Source: Comamonas testosteroni
GTDB taxonomy: Bacteria; Pseudomonadota; Gammaproteobacteria; Burkholderiales; Burkholderiaceae_C
Assembly: GCF_014076415.1 (NCBI RefSeq)
Contig: NZ_CP043568.1
Coordinates: 1,302,001-1,366,000 of the forward strand
Length of the DNA stretch: 64,000 nucleotides
Direction: 5' to 3'
In this document: positions 1-10,260 of the stretch, piece after piece
How positions within the stretch are numbered: position 1 is the stretch's first letter
Layout: every line of letters begins with the position of its first letter
The notes under the pieces: model-generated
Seen by the model: only the letters and a program-made list of their open reading frames with translations
What the model was told of the DNA's origin: nothing
Database searches by the model: none
Program-made: the position numbers and the translations under genes

Positions 1-1
1 T

Positions 2-73
2 GGCCATATGCTGGCTGACGCCGTGATGGTGCTCAGTACCCTGGACATCGTGTTTGGAGACGTTGACCGATGA
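2..73 (+). CDS. nuoD: NADH-quinone oxidoreductase subunit D, C-terminal end (partial)
   Basis: Only the last 23 codons are inside the window, in frame 2, ending in a TGA that overlaps the ATG of the next gene (ATGA). The tail reads GHMLADAVMVLSTLDIVFGD, the usual C-terminus of the 49-kDa quinone-site subunit of complex I. The position directly before nuoE fits the standard nuo order. The rest of the gene lies upstream of the window. Confidence 0.9.
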   Translation, partial: GHMLADAVMVLSTLDIVFGDVDR

Positions 74-561
74 TTACCGAAGCGACCAGAGAACGCTTTG
101 CGCGTGAGGTGGCAAAGTATCCGGCTGACCAGAAACAGTCTGCCGTCATGGCTTGCCTGTCTATCGTGCAGCAGGAGCAGGGCTGGGTCAGCCAGGAAAG
201 CGAGGCAGTGATTGCCGAAGTCCTGGGCATGGCCGAGATTGCGGTGCACGAAGTCACCACTTTCTACAACATGTACAACCAGCAACCCGTTGGCAAGTAC
301 AAGCTCAATGTCTGCACCAATCTGCCATGCCAGCTGCGCGACGGCTACAAGGCCTTGCACCATCTGGAGCACAAGCTGGGCATCAAGATGGGCGAGACCA
401 CCAAGGACGGCCTGTTTACACTGCAGCAGTCCGAGTGCCTGGGCGCCTGCGCCGACTCGCCCGTGATGCTGGTCAACGACCGTTGCATGTGCAGCTTCAT
501 GAGCAATGAAAAGCTCGACGAGCTGGTCGACGGCCTGCGCGCAGCGGAGGGCAAGGCATGA
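70..561 (+). CDS. nuoE: NADH-quinone oxidoreductase subunit E (24-kDa type)
   Basis: 163 aa, normal length for NuoE. It is a thioredoxin-fold subunit of the NADH-oxidising arm of complex I and carries the [2Fe-2S] cluster N1a. The four ligands are visible as Cys82 and Cys87 (CTNLPC) and Cys123 and Cys127 (ECLGAC). The start ATG overlaps the nuoD stop, and the stop overlaps the nuoF start by 4 bp, so translation is probably coupled along the operon. It acts on the cytoplasmic side of the inner membrane together with NuoF and NuoG. Confidence 0.97.
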   Translation: MITEATRERFAREVAKYPADQKQSAVMACLSIVQQEQGWVSQESEAVIAEVLGMAEIAVHEVTTFYNMYNQQPVGKYKLNVCTNLPCQLRDGYKALHHLEHKLGIKMGETTKDGLFTLQQSECLGACADSPVMLVNDRCMCSFMSNEKLDELVDGLRAAEGKA

Positions 562-1922
562 GCACGATTCTGAACAATCCTGCCGCCAATGCCGTGCTGG
601 CCAAGTTCGCATCGACCGGCAATGAAACCTGCTTCCACGACCGCCACATCAACCCCCAGATCTATGCGGATCTGAACGGCAGCAACTGGTCCATCAAGGA
701 CTATGAAGCGCGCGGCGGCTATCAGGCCCTGCGCAAGCTGCTGGGCAAGGATGGCGGCGAAGGCCTGACGCAAGATCAGGTCATCGCGACGCTCAAGGAA
801 TCCGGTCTGCGCGGCCGTGGCGGTGCGGGCTTCCCCACGGGTCTGAAGTGGAGCTTCATGCCCCGCCAGTTCCCCGGTCAGAAGCATCTGGTCTGCAACT
901 CGGACGAGGGCGAACCCGGTACCTGCAAAGACCGCGACATCCTGATGTTCAACCCGCACATCGTGATCGAAGGCATGATCATTGCCGCTTTCGCGATGGG
1001 CATCAGCATTGGCTACAACTACATCCACGGCGAAATCTTCGAAGTCTATGAGCGCTTCGAGGCAGCCCTGGAAGAAGCCCGTGCGGCCGGCTATCTGGGT
1101 GACAACATCCTGGGCAGCAGCTTCAGCTTCCAGTTGCATGCCCACCATGGCTTTGGCGCCTATATCTGCGGCGAGGAAACCGCGCTGCTGGAATCGCTGG
1201 AAGGCAAGAAGGGTCAGCCCCGCTTCAAGCCGCCATTCCCTGCCAGCTTCGGTCTCTACGGCAAGCCCACGACCATCAACAATACCGAGACTTTCGCAGC
1301 CGTTCCCTGGATCATCCGCAACGGTGGCCAGGCCTACCTGGAATGCGGCAAGCCCAACAACGGCGGCACCAAGATCTTCTCGGTCAGCGGCGACGTGAAC
1401 CTGCCCGGCAACTACGAAGTTCCCATGGGCACGCCTTTCAGCAAGCTGCTGGAGCTGGCGGGCGGTGTGCGCACCGGTCGCAAGCTCAAGGCTGTGATTC
1501 CTGGCGGCTCTTCGTCGCCCGTGCTGCCTGCCGACATCATCATGGACTGCACGATGGACTATGACTCCATCTCCAAGGCGGGTTCCATGCTGGGTTCGGG
1601 TGCAGTGATCGTGATGGATGATTCGCGCGACATGGTCGAGTGCCTGCTGCGTCTGTCGTACTTCTATTCGCACGAGTCCTGCGGCCAGTGCACGCCCTGC
1701 CGTGAAGGTACGGGCTGGCTGTGGCGCGTGGTGAACCGTATTCAGCACGGCGAAGGCCGTCCGGAAGATATCGAGCTGTTGGACTCGGTATCCGTGAACA
1801 TCATGGGCCGCACCATCTGTGCGCTCGGCGACGCGGCAGCCATGCCGGTTCGCGCCATGATCAAGCACTTCCGCCACGAGTTCGAAGCGAAGATCCAGAA
1901 CGCTTCCAAACAGGCTGCATGA
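558..1922 (+). CDS. nuoF: NADH-quinone oxidoreductase subunit F (51-kDa, NADH/FMN)
   Basis: 454 aa, typical for NuoF. This is the entry point of electrons: it binds NADH and FMN and holds the [4Fe-4S] cluster N3. The glycine-rich nucleotide motif [13 protein letters not shown] lies near residues 85-97, the [14 protein letters not shown] flavin-site segment near 200, and the cluster motif SCGQCTPC near 375-383 with the fourth Cys in ICALGDAA near 420. It overlaps nuoE by 4 bp and is followed after 23 bp by nuoG. Confidence 0.98.
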   Translation: MSTILNNPAANAVLAKFASTGNETCFHDRHINPQIYADLNGSNWSIKDYEARGGYQALRKLLGKDGGEGLTQDQVIATLKESGLRGRGGAGFPTGLKWSFMPRQFPGQKHLVCNSDEGEPGTCKDRDILMFNPHIVIEGMIIAAFAMGISIGYNYIHGEIFEVYERFEAALEEARAAGYLGDNILGSSFSFQLHAHHGFGAYICGEETALLESLEGKKGQPRFKPPFPASFGLYGKPTTINNTETFAAVPWIIRNGGQAYLECGKPNNGGTKIFSVSGDVNLPGNYEVPMGTPFSKLLELAGGVRTGRKLKAVIPGGSSSPVLPADIIMDCTMDYDSISKAGSMLGSGAVIVMDDSRDMVECLLRLSYFYSHESCGQCTPCREGTGWLWRVVNRIQHGEGRPEDIELLDSVSVNIMGRTICALGDAAAMPVRAMIKHFRHEFEAKIQNASKQAA

Positions 1923-1945
1923 GCGCCTGATCGCGAGACAAGCAT

Positions 1946-4063
1946 ATGGTTGAAATTGAACTGGACGGAAAAAAGGTCGAGGTGACGGAAGGCAGCATGG
2001 TCATGCATGCAGCCGAGAAGGCCGGCACCTACATTCCTCACTTCTGCTACCACAAGAAGCTATCCATTGCGGCCAACTGCCGCATGTGCCTTGTGGATGT
2101 GGAAAAGGCTCCCAAGCCCATGCCCGCCTGCGCCACGCCCGTGACGCAAGGCATGATCGTGCGCACCAAGAGCGAGAAGGCCATCAAGGCACAACAGTCG
2201 GTGATGGAGTTTCTGCTCATCAATCACCCCCTGGACTGCCCCATCTGCGACCAGGGCGGCGAATGCCAGCTCCAGGACTTGGCAGTGGGTTATGGCAGCA
2301 GCTCTTCGCGCTACGAGGAGGAAAAGCGCGTGGTGTTCCACAAGAACGTGGGGCCGCTGATTTCCATGGAGGAAATGAGCCGCTGCATTCACTGCACACG
2401 TTGCGTGCGCTTTGGCCAGGAAGTGGCCGGCGTCATGGAACTGGGCATGATTCACCGCGGCGAGCACTCCGAGATCACCACCGTGGTGGGCGATAGCGTG
2501 GACTCCGAGCTGTCGGGCAATATGATCGACATCTGCCCCGTGGGCGCGTTGACCAGCAAGCCCTTCCGCTACAGCGCCCGTACCTGGGAACTGTCGCGCC
2601 GCAAGTCGGTGGCTCCGCACGACTCCACAGGCTCCAACCTGATCGTTCAGGTCAAGAACCACAAGGTCATGCGCGTTGTGCCCTTCGAGAACGAAGAAGT
2701 CAACGAATGCTGGATTGCCGACCGTGACCGCTTCTCCTACGAAGCGCTGAACAGCGACGAACGCCTCACCAAGCCCATGCTCAAGCAGGGTGGCGAGTGG
2801 AAGGAAGTCGACTGGCAGACCGCTCTGGAATATGTGGCCAACGGCCTGCAGCAGATCAAGAGCAACCATGGCGCCAGCGCCATTGGTGCTCTGGTCAGCC
2901 CTCACAGCACGGTGGAGGAACTGTTCCTGGCCGGCAAGCTGGTGCGTGGCATCGGTAGCGAGAACATCGACTACCGTCTGCGCAATGCCGAGTTCGCTGT
3001 TACGCAAGGCGTGCAGTGGCTGGGTCTGCCCATCGCTGCATTGAGCAATCTGCAGTCGGCTCTGATCGTGGGCTCCAACCTGCGCAAGGATCATCCGCTG
3101 TTCGCACAGCGCATTCGCCAGGCTGCCAAGAAGGGCTGCAAAGTCTTCGCCATCAACGATCGCGTCTATGACTGGGCCTTGCCCGTCAACGCATCGGTGG
3201 TCGCTGCCGGCGACTGGGCTCAGGCTCTGGCCGATGTGGCCGCTGCCGTGGCCGAGGCCAAGGGCGTGACGGCTCCCGTGGCCGGTCAGGCTCACGACGA
3301 AGCCAAGGCGATTGCTGCTGCACTGCTGGCCGGTGAGCAAAAGGCCGTGCTGCTGGGCAATGCCGCAGCACACCATGCCCAGGCTTCCGCACTGCTGGCC
3401 CTGGCCAACTGGATTGCACAACAGACCGGCGCTGCCGTGGGCTATCTGACCGAAGCCGCCAACACCGTGGGCGCACAATGGGTCAAGGCCGTGCCTGCTG
3501 GCAATGGTCTGAATGCGGCTCAGATGATCGGCGGTGGCCTGAAGGCTGCCATCTTGCTGAACAACGAGCCCGAGTTCGACAGCGCTGCCGGCAAGGCCGC
3601 CATCGCCGGTCTGAACAAGGCCGAGATGGTGGTGACTCTGAGCCCCTTCAAGGCCAACCTCGAATTCAGCGATGTGCTGCTGCCCATTGCTCCGTTCACG
3701 GAAACCTCGGGCAGCTTCGTCAACGCCGAAGGCCGTCTGCAGAGCTTCCACGCCGTGGTCAAGCCTCTGGCCGACACGCGTCCCGCATGGAAGGTGTTGC
3801 GCGTGCTGGCCAACCTGATGGGTGTGCCGGGCGTGGACTACGAAACGTCGCAGGACGTGCTGGCTGAGGCCACTGGCGGCGCTGCCCAAGTGCCCGCCAA
3901 TGTGCTGAGCAATGCGGCCCAGGCCGTGAGCGCAGTGCCCGCCGGCAATGTGACTGCGCCTGCAGTCGCCAGCATTTACCAGCTCGACAGCATCGTGCGC
4001 CGCGCTACGTCGCTGCAATTGACGGCTGACGCTCGTCAGGTTCGTGAGGGAGGCGCCGCATGA
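1946..4063 (+). CDS. nuoG: NADH-quinone oxidoreductase subunit G (75-kDa, Fe-S)
   Basis: 705 aa. The N-terminal 220 residues carry three iron-sulphur sites: a ferredoxin-like [2Fe-2S] set around residues 34-50 (HFCYHKK then CRMCLVD), the [10 protein letters not shown] segment near 98-107, and CIHCTRC near 147-153 with CPVGAL near 197. The remainder is the molybdopterin-oxidoreductase-like domain that in this subunit has no Mo role. It relays electrons from NuoF towards NuoB/NuoI. The length matches proteobacterial and mitochondrial-like versions, shorter than the E. coli protein. Its stop overlaps the nuoH start (ATGA). Confidence 0.97.
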   Translation: MVEIELDGKKVEVTEGSMVMHAAEKAGTYIPHFCYHKKLSIAANCRMCLVDVEKAPKPMPACATPVTQGMIVRTKSEKAIKAQQSVMEFLLINHPLDCPICDQGGECQLQDLAVGYGSSSSRYEEEKRVVFHKNVGPLISMEEMSRCIHCTRCVRFGQEVAGVMELGMIHRGEHSEITTVVGDSVDSELSGNMIDICPVGALTSKPFRYSARTWELSRRKSVAPHDSTGSNLIVQVKNHKVMRVVPFENEEVNECWIADRDRFSYEALNSDERLTKPMLKQGGEWKEVDWQTALEYVANGLQQIKSNHGASAIGALVSPHSTVEELFLAGKLVRGIGSENIDYRLRNAEFAVTQGVQWLGLPIAALSNLQSALIVGSNLRKDHPLFAQRIRQAAKKGCKVFAINDRVYDWALPVNASVVAAGDWAQALADVAAAVAEAKGVTAPVAGQAHDEAKAIAAALLAGEQKAVLLGNAAAHHAQASALLALANWIAQQTGAAVGYLTEAANTVGAQWVKAVPAGNGLNAAQMIGGGLKAAILLNNEPEFDSAAGKAAIAGLNKAEMVVTLSPFKANLEFSDVLLPIAPFTETSGSFVNAEGRLQSFHAVVKPLADTRPAWKVLRVLANLMGVPGVDYETSQDVLAEATGGAAQVPANVLSNAAQAVSAVPAGNVTAPAVASIYQLDSIVRRATSLQLTADARQVREGGAA

Positions 4064-5136
4064 TCGACGCATTGAAAGCCTGGGGCGCGGGCCTGTCCGC
4101 CGCTCCTTTCTGGACCGATGTGGCCTGGCCCGTCATCTGGATTCTGCTCGGCATCGTGGCCATCGTGGCTCCCCTGATGGGTGCCGTGGCCTACCTCACG
4201 CTGTGGGAACGCAAGCTGCTGGGTTTCATGCAAATCCGTCTGGGCCCCAACCGCGTGGGTCCTTCGGGTCTGCTGCAGCCTCTGGCTGACGGCCTGAAGC
4301 TGCTGACCAAGGAACTGATTCAGCCCACGGCAGCTGCCAAGGGCCTGTTCTATGTGGGCCCGGTCATGGCCATCATGCCGGCCCTGGCGGCCTGGGTGGT
4401 GATTCCCTTTGCTCCCGATGTGGCCCTGGCCAACGTGAACGCGGGCCTGCTGCTGCTGATGGCCATCACTTCCATCGAAGTCTATGGCGTGATCATTGCG
4501 GGCTGGGCTTCCAACTCCAAGTACGCCTTCCTGGGCGCGCTGCGTGCCTCGGCTCAGATGGTGAGCTACGAAATCGCGCTGGGCTTCTGTTTCCTGGTGG
4601 TCATCATGGTCACGGGCAGCATGAATCTGTCGGCCATCGTGATGAGCCAGGGTCAGGGTCAGTTCGCGTCCATGGGCATGAGCATCCTGTCCTGGAACTG
4701 GCTGCCGCTGCTGCCCATCTTCATCGTCTACCTGATCTCGGTCGTTGCCGAAACCAACCGTCATCCGTTTGACGTGGTTGAAGGCGAAGCCGAAATCGTG
4801 GCCGGTCACATGGTCGAGTACTCGGGCATGGGCTTTGCGGTCTTCTTCCTGGCCGAATACGCGAGCATGTGGCTGGTCTCCATCCTGGCCGTGATCATGT
4901 TCCTGGGCGGCTGGTTGCCTCCGTTCGACTTCCTGGGCTTCATCCCCGGTTGGATCTGGCTGGCGATCAAGACCTTCCTGGTGGTGTCGTGCTTCATCTG
5001 GATTCGCGCTACCTTCCCGCGCTTCCGTTATGACCAGATCATGCGTCTGGGTTGGAAGATCTTCATTCCCGTCACCCTGGTGTGGCTGGTGGTTGTGGGT
5101 GCTTGGCTGTACTCGCCCTGGAACATCTGGAAATAA
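4060..5136 (+). CDS. nuoH: NADH-quinone oxidoreductase subunit H (ND1)
   Basis: 358 aa, multi-pass membrane protein of the ND1 family, which connects the hydrophilic arm to the membrane arm and forms part of the quinone chamber. Seen in the sequence: the conserved N-terminal block [19 protein letters not shown] (residues about 49-67) and the acidic loop around [20 protein letters not shown]. Hydrophobic segments run through the protein. It overlaps nuoG by 4 bp and precedes nuoI by 11 bp. Confidence 0.98.
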   Translation: MIDALKAWGAGLSAAPFWTDVAWPVIWILLGIVAIVAPLMGAVAYLTLWERKLLGFMQIRLGPNRVGPSGLLQPLADGLKLLTKELIQPTAAAKGLFYVGPVMAIMPALAAWVVIPFAPDVALANVNAGLLLLMAITSIEVYGVIIAGWASNSKYAFLGALRASAQMVSYEIALGFCFLVVIMVTGSMNLSAIVMSQGQGQFASMGMSILSWNWLPLLPIFIVYLISVVAETNRHPFDVVEGEAEIVAGHMVEYSGMGFAVFFLAEYASMWLVSILAVIMFLGGWLPPFDFLGFIPGWIWLAIKTFLVVSCFIWIRATFPRFRYDQIMRLGWKIFIPVTLVWLVVVGAWLYSPWNIWK

Positions 5137-5147
5137 GCGGAGTACGT

Positions 5148-5657
5148 ATGTCTGCAGTAGCTGCAACACCTTTCTCCTTCAAGGATTTCCTCAAGAGCTT
5201 CATGCTCTGGGAACTGGCCAAGGGCATGGCCCTGACTGGTCGCTACACCTTCCGTCGCAAGATCACGGTGCAGTTCCCTGAGGAAAAAACACCTCAATCG
5301 CCACGCTTCCGTGGTCTGCACGCCCTGCGCCGTTATGAAAACGGCGAAGAGCGCTGCATTGCCTGCAAGCTTTGCGAAGCCGTGTGCCCTGCCATGGCCA
5401 TCACCATCGAGTCCGATGTGCGTGACGACGGCTCGCGCCGTACCACGCGCTACGACATCGATCTGACCAAGTGCATCTTCTGCGGCTTCTGCGAAGAAAG
5501 CTGCCCGGTGGATTCCATCGTGGAGACGCACATCTTCGAATACCACGGCGAAAAGCGCGGTGATCTCTACTTCACCAAGGACATGCTCCTGGCAGTGGGT
5601 GACCGTTATGAAGCCGAGATCGCTGCCAACAAGGCAGCAGATGCCAAGTACCGCTGA
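5148..5657 (+). CDS. nuoI: NADH-quinone oxidoreductase subunit I (23-kDa, 2x[4Fe-4S])
   Basis: 169 aa from the ATG at 5148. The open frame extends upstream into nuoH, but this start follows a GGAG box and gives the usual N-terminus and length. Two ferredoxin-type motifs, [12 protein letters not shown] and [12 protein letters not shown], ligate clusters N6a and N6b, which carry electrons towards N2 in NuoB. The [17 protein letters not shown] block is typical of the family. It sits between nuoH and nuoJ as in all standard nuo operons. Confidence 0.97.
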   Translation: MSAVAATPFSFKDFLKSFMLWELAKGMALTGRYTFRRKITVQFPEEKTPQSPRFRGLHALRRYENGEERCIACKLCEAVCPAMAITIESDVRDDGSRRTTRYDIDLTKCIFCGFCEESCPVDSIVETHIFEYHGEKRGDLYFTKDMLLAVGDRYEAEIAANKAADAKYR

Positions 5658-5691
5658 AGCGGCTCCTTGATCACTTGAAAAGATTCGATCC

Positions 5692-6372
5692 ATGGACGCC
5701 AAAACTGGTTTTTTCTATCTGTTCTCGGTCGTGCTGCTGTTTGCAGCCTTCCGGGTTGTCACGGCTCGCAACCCTGTGCACGCCGTGCTCAATCTGATTC
5801 TGGCCTTCTCGCAAGCGGCAGCCATCTGGCTGCTGCTCAAGGCTGAATTCCTCGGCATCGCTCTGGTGCTGGTCTATCTGGGCGCCGTGATGGTGCTGTT
5901 CCTGTTCGTGGTGATGATGCTCGATATCCGTATCGACTCCATGCGCCGCGGCTTCTGGAAGCATTTCCCGTTCGCCGCCCTGATCGGTGTGCTGATCGCC
6001 TTTGAAATGGGCATGGTGCTGATGGGCGGCTTCGGCGACGTTGAAGACGCCAAGGCGGTTGGTGCGACCATGGTCAATGCCGCCGGCCAGACCGTTCCTT
6101 ACTCGAACACACAGGCTCTGGGCAAGCTGCTGTACACGGAATACCTGTATCCCGTGGAAATCGCGGCCGTGATCCTGCTGGTGGCCATGATTGCCGCAAT
6201 TGCCCTGACGCTGCGCAAGCGCAAGGACAGCAAGGCCATGAACCCTGCAGATCAAATTCGTGTACGTGCCTCTGACCGCATCAAGCTGGTCAAGGTCGAC
6301 AGCACCAAGCCTGCACAAAAACCTGACGCTGAAGCCGCGGCTGCAGCGCCTGCTGTGGAGACAAAAGCATGA
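5692..6372 (+). CDS. nuoJ: NADH-quinone oxidoreductase subunit J (ND6)
   Basis: 226 aa integral membrane protein of the ND6 family, part of the proton-translocating arm. About five hydrophobic segments occupy residues 1-170, including the conserved stretch [20 protein letters not shown]. The last ~45 residues form a hydrophilic tail ending in an Ala-rich stretch, longer than the minimal subunit. The stop overlaps the nuoK start by 4 bp. Confidence 0.96.
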   Translation: MDAKTGFFYLFSVVLLFAAFRVVTARNPVHAVLNLILAFSQAAAIWLLLKAEFLGIALVLVYLGAVMVLFLFVVMMLDIRIDSMRRGFWKHFPFAALIGVLIAFEMGMVLMGGFGDVEDAKAVGATMVNAAGQTVPYSNTQALGKLLYTEYLYPVEIAAVILLVAMIAAIALTLRKRKDSKAMNPADQIRVRASDRIKLVKVDSTKPAQKPDAEAAAAAPAVETKA

Positions 6373-6677
6373 CGCTGACTTTGGGCCACTTCCTGACGCT
6401 GGGTGCCATGCTGTTTGCACTCTCCGTGGTTGGCATCTTTCTGAACCGCAAGAACCTGATCGTCTTGCTCATGGCCATCGAGCTGATGCTGCTGGCCGTG
6501 AACATGAACTTTGTCGCGTTTTCCAGCTATCTGGGCGACATGCACGGCCAGGTGTTCGTGTTTTTCATCCTGACAGTGGCTGCTGCTGAATCGGCCATCG
6601 GTCTGGCGATCTTGGTGCTGTTGTTCCGTAACAAGACAAGCATCGATGCGGAAGATCTCAACGCCCTCAAGGGTTGA
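6369..6677 (+). CDS. nuoK: NADH-quinone oxidoreductase subunit K (ND4L)
   Basis: 102 aa, three hydrophobic segments, the smallest membrane subunit of complex I. The two functionally important membrane glutamates of the family are visible, in [11 protein letters not shown] (TM2) and in [12 protein letters not shown] (TM3). These residues form part of the central charged axis of the proton path. The start overlaps the nuoJ stop, and nuoL begins about 30 bp downstream. Confidence 0.97.
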   Translation: MTLTLGHFLTLGAMLFALSVVGIFLNRKNLIVLLMAIELMLLAVNMNFVAFSSYLGDMHGQVFVFFILTVAAAESAIGLAILVLLFRNKTSIDAEDLNALKG

Positions 6678-6707
6678 GTCCGCCGTAACTTGCAAGGTTC
6701 TCAAGAA

Positions 6708-8744
6708 ATGAGTCAAACCCTTTCTGCATCCATGCTGCTTGCGGTGCCGTTGGCACCGCTGGTCGGCTCCGCACTCGCGGGTATCTGGGGCACGGCCTTT
6801 GGCGGCAACAAGATTGGTCGCACCGGCAGCAGTTCCCTGACGATTCTGAGCGTGCTCCTGGCCTTCGTTCTGTCGGCTCTCACGTTCCAGGCTGTCGTGT
6901 TCGACGGCGCAAAGTTCAACGAAACCATCTACACCTGGATGGTTGTCGGTGGCCTGAAGATGGAAGTCGGTTTCCTGATCGACTCCATCACGGCCATGAT
7001 GATGTGCGTGGTGACCTTTGTGTCGCTGATGGTTCACATCTACACCATGGGCTACATGGAAGAGGATGACGGCTACAACCGTTTCTTCTCCTATATCTCG
7101 CTGTTCACCTTCTCCATGTTGATGCTCGTGATGAGCAACAACCTGCTGCAGCTGTTCTTCGGCTGGGAAGCCGTGGGTCTGGTGTCCTATCTGCTGATCG
7201 GCTTTTACTACAAGAAGCCCACGGCCATCTTCGCGAACCTGAAGGCCTTCCTGGTCAACCGCGTGGGTGACTTCGGCTTCATTCTGGGTATCGGCTTGAT
7301 CGCTGCCTACACCGGCACGCTGAACTACTCTGAAATCTTCGCCAAGCTGCCCGAGATCCAGAACACCCAGCTGCCCGGTACGGGCTGGCTGCTGGTGACC
7401 GTGACTGCCATCTGCCTGTTCATCGGCGCGATGGGCAAGTCGGCCCAGTTCCCGCTGCACGCCTGGCTGCCGGACTCCATGGAAGGCCCCACACCTATCT
7501 CCGCGCTGATTCACGCGGCGACCATGGTGACGGCTGGTATCTTCATGGTGTCGCGCATGTCCCCTCTGTATGAGCTGTCGGATGTTGCGCTGAACTTCAT
7601 CCTGGTGATCGGCTCCATCACAGCGCTGTTCATGGGTATCCTGGGCATCATCCAGAACGACATCAAGCGCGTGATTGCGTACTCCACGCTGTCCCAGCTG
7701 GGCTACATGACCATCGCTCTGGGTGTGTCGGCCTACTCGGTGTCCGTGTTCCACCTGATGACCCACGCCTTCTTCAAGGCTCTGCTGTTCCTCGGTGCCG
7801 GCTCCGTCATCATGGGCATGCACCACAATCAGGACATCCGCTGGATGGGCGGCGTGCGCAAGTACATGCCCATCACCTGGATCACCTTCCTGCTGGGTAA
7901 TCTCGCACTGATCGGCACGCCGTTCTTCTCGGGCTTCTACTCCAAGGATGCCATCATCGAGGCGGTTCATGCTTCCAACCTGCCTGCTGCCGGCTTTGCC
8001 AATTTTGCAGTGCTGGCTGGTGTGTTCATCACGGCTTTCTACTCCTTCCGTCTGTACTTCATCGTCTTCCACGGCAAGGAACGCTACGACCAGAACCCCG
8101 ATGCCCACCATGATGACCACCACGGTCATGACGACCACGGCCATGGCCATGATGCCAAGCCCCACGAGTCGCCTCTGGTGGTGACCGGTCCTCTGGTGCT
8201 GCTGGCCATTCCTTCGGTGGTGATTGGTGCGATTGCATTGATGCCCATGCTGTTTGGCGACTTCTTCAAGGGCGTGATCCACGTCGATGGCTCCAAGCAT
8301 GGCGCCATGGCCGAACTGGCCGAGCAGATCCACGGCTGGGTGCCCATGGCGCTGCACGGCTTCACGGCTGCACCGTTCTGGCTGGCTCTGGCCGGTGTGG
8401 TGGTGTCCTATGTGTTCTACATGGTCAAGCCCGAGATTCCTGCCGCCATCATGGCTTTCTCCAAGAAGATTGGTCTCTACCAGGTTCTGGAAGGCAAGTA
8501 CGGCGTGGACTGGGTGTACGAGAACATCTTCGCCCGCGGCTCCCGTGCCTTCGGTACCTTCTTCTGGAAGGCCGGCGATCAGGCCATCATCGATGGCGCC
8601 ATCGTGAACGGCTCCTGGAAGCTCATGGCCAAGTTCGGTCAGTGGGTGCGCGGCCTGCAAACAGGCTATCTCTATCACTACGCGTTGGTCATGCTGCTGG
8701 GTATCGTTGCCCTCATGACGTACTTCGTGTGGCTCAACAAGTAG
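6708..8744 (+). CDS. nuoL: NADH-quinone oxidoreductase subunit L (ND5)
   Basis: 678 aa antiporter-like subunit of complex I. I chose the ATG at 6708 (MSQTLS) over an upstream TTG because nothing in the upstream codons is family-like. Conserved ND5 elements include NRVGDFGFILG, the GAMGKSAQFPLHAWLPDSME block and LIHAATMVTAG. A His/Asp-rich cytoplasmic or periplasmic loop lies near residues 465-487 (DAHHDDHHGHDDHGHGHD), which is not part of the proton path. The C-terminus would carry the long lateral helix of this subunit. Followed by nuoM after 16 bp. Confidence 0.97.
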   Translation: MSQTLSASMLLAVPLAPLVGSALAGIWGTAFGGNKIGRTGSSSLTILSVLLAFVLSALTFQAVVFDGAKFNETIYTWMVVGGLKMEVGFLIDSITAMMMCVVTFVSLMVHIYTMGYMEEDDGYNRFFSYISLFTFSMLMLVMSNNLLQLFFGWEAVGLVSYLLIGFYYKKPTAIFANLKAFLVNRVGDFGFILGIGLIAAYTGTLNYSEIFAKLPEIQNTQLPGTGWLLVTVTAICLFIGAMGKSAQFPLHAWLPDSMEGPTPISALIHAATMVTAGIFMVSRMSPLYELSDVALNFILVIGSITALFMGILGIIQNDIKRVIAYSTLSQLGYMTIALGVSAYSVSVFHLMTHAFFKALLFLGAGSVIMGMHHNQDIRWMGGVRKYMPITWITFLLGNLALIGTPFFSGFYSKDAIIEAVHASNLPAAGFANFAVLAGVFITAFYSFRLYFIVFHGKERYDQNPDAHHDDHHGHDDHGHGHDAKPHESPLVVTGPLVLLAIPSVVIGAIALMPMLFGDFFKGVIHVDGSKHGAMAELAEQIHGWVPMALHGFTAAPFWLALAGVVVSYVFYMVKPEIPAAIMAFSKKIGLYQVLEGKYGVDWVYENIFARGSRAFGTFFWKAGDQAIIDGAIVNGSWKLMAKFGQWVRGLQTGYLYHYALVMLLGIVALMTYFVWLNK

Positions 8745-8760
8745 TAGGGGAAGAACAAAA

Positions 8761-10236
8761 ATGGGTTTGTTGAGTCTTTCTATCTGGGTGCCGATTGCTT
8801 TTGGCGCCCTCCTGCTGGCCTTCAGCAAAGAAGGGCAGGCCAACGCGGTGCGCTGGCTGGCACTGATCGGTGCGCTGATCGGTTTTGCGGTGACCATTCC
8901 TCTGGTCACCGGCTTCGACACCACGACTGCCAATATGCAGTTTGTGGAGAACGCGCTCTGGATCGAGCGCTTCAACATCCACTACCACCTGGGCGTGGAT
9001 GGCATCTCCATGTGGTTTGTGCCGCTGACGGCCTTCATCACCGTCATCGTGGTGATCGCCTCCTGGACCAGCATCACCGAGCGCGTCAACCAGTACATGG
9101 CCGCTTTCCTGATCCTGTCGGGTCTGATGATCGGTGTGTTCGCGTCTCTGGACGGCATGCTGTTCTACGTGTTCTTCGAAGCGACTCTGATCCCGATGTA
9201 TCTGATCATCGGTATCTGGGGTGGTCCGAACAAGATCTACGCGGCCTTCAAGTTCTTCCTGTACACCTTGATGGGCTCGCTGCTCACGCTGGTCGCTCTG
9301 ATCTATCTGTACACCCAGTCGGGCGGCAGCTTCGAGATCCTGGACTGGCACAAGCTGCCCCTGTCCGGTACCGCACAGACGCTGATCTTCTTCGCCTTCT
9401 TCGCCGCTTTTGCGGTGAAGGTGCCCATGTTCCCGGTCCACACCTGGCTGCCCGACGTTCACGTTGAAGCCCCTACAGGCGGCTCCGCCGTGCTGGCCGC
9501 CATCATGCTGAAGCTGGGTGCCTATGGTTTCCTGCGCTTCTCCCTGCCCATTGCTCCCGATGCGGCGCATGAGTGGTCGGGCCTGATGATCACGCTGTCG
9601 CTGATTGCCGTGATCTATGTGGGTGTGGTTGCTCTGGTGCAGAAGGACATGAAGAAGCTGGTTGCTTATTCGTCCGTGGCTCACATGGGCTTTGTGACCC
9701 TGGGCTTCTTCATGTTCAACAACCTGGGCATCTCCGGTGGCCTGGTGCAGATGATTGCCCACGGTTTCGTGTCCGGCGCCATGTTCCTGTGCATCGGCGT
9801 GCTGTACGACCGCGTTCACTCGCGCGAAATCGCCGCTTACGGGGGTGTGGTCAACACCATGCCCAAGTTCGCTGCCTTTGCCCTGCTGTTCGCCATGGCC
9901 AACTGCGGTCTTCCTGCAACCGCCGGTTTTGTGGGCGAGTGGATGGTGATCCTGGGTGCCGTGCAATACAACTTCTGGATTGGTCTGGGCGCTGCAACCG
10001 CTCTGATCTTCGGCGCTGCCTACACCCTGTGGATGTACAAGCGCGTGTACCTGGGTGCCGTGGCCAACGACCATGTGGCTGAACTCAAGGACATCAACTG
10101 CCGCGAATTCCTGGTGCTGGGCCTGCTGGCCGCGGCCGTGCTGGTCATGGGTCTGTATCCCAAGCCCTTCACCGATGTGATGGATGTGTCTGTGGCAGAG
10201 CTCATCAAGCATGTGGCTGTGAGCAAGCTCAACTGA
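8761..10236 (+). CDS. nuoM: NADH-quinone oxidoreductase subunit M (ND4)
   Basis: 491 aa antiporter-like proton-channel subunit. Typical ND4 blocks are present: the early glutamate region FEATLIPMYLIIGIWGG, the VKVPMFPVHTWLPDVHVEAP segment with the conserved lysine, and the later KLVAYSSVAHMGF. About 14 hydrophobic helices are expected from the pattern. It lies between nuoL and nuoN with short gaps and an AGGGG box upstream of its ATG. Confidence 0.98.
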   Translation: MGLLSLSIWVPIAFGALLLAFSKEGQANAVRWLALIGALIGFAVTIPLVTGFDTTTANMQFVENALWIERFNIHYHLGVDGISMWFVPLTAFITVIVVIASWTSITERVNQYMAAFLILSGLMIGVFASLDGMLFYVFFEATLIPMYLIIGIWGGPNKIYAAFKFFLYTLMGSLLTLVALIYLYTQSGGSFEILDWHKLPLSGTAQTLIFFAFFAAFAVKVPMFPVHTWLPDVHVEAPTGGSAVLAAIMLKLGAYGFLRFSLPIAPDAAHEWSGLMITLSLIAVIYVGVVALVQKDMKKLVAYSSVAHMGFVTLGFFMFNNLGISGGLVQMIAHGFVSGAMFLCIGVLYDRVHSREIAAYGGVVNTMPKFAAFALLFAMANCGLPATAGFVGEWMVILGAVQYNFWIGLGAATALIFGAAYTLWMYKRVYLGAVANDHVAELKDINCREFLVLGLLAAAVLVMGLYPKPFTDVMDVSVAELIKHVAVSKLN

Positions 10237-10260
10237 CCAGACTGAAACGAGAGACACGAG

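Noticed and set aside
6252..8978. 908-codon minus-strand open frame opposite nuoK-nuoL-nuoM
   Set aside because: It is the antisense of strongly conserved complex I genes; the His/Gln/Asp-rich translation is typical of antisense frames in GC-rich DNA.
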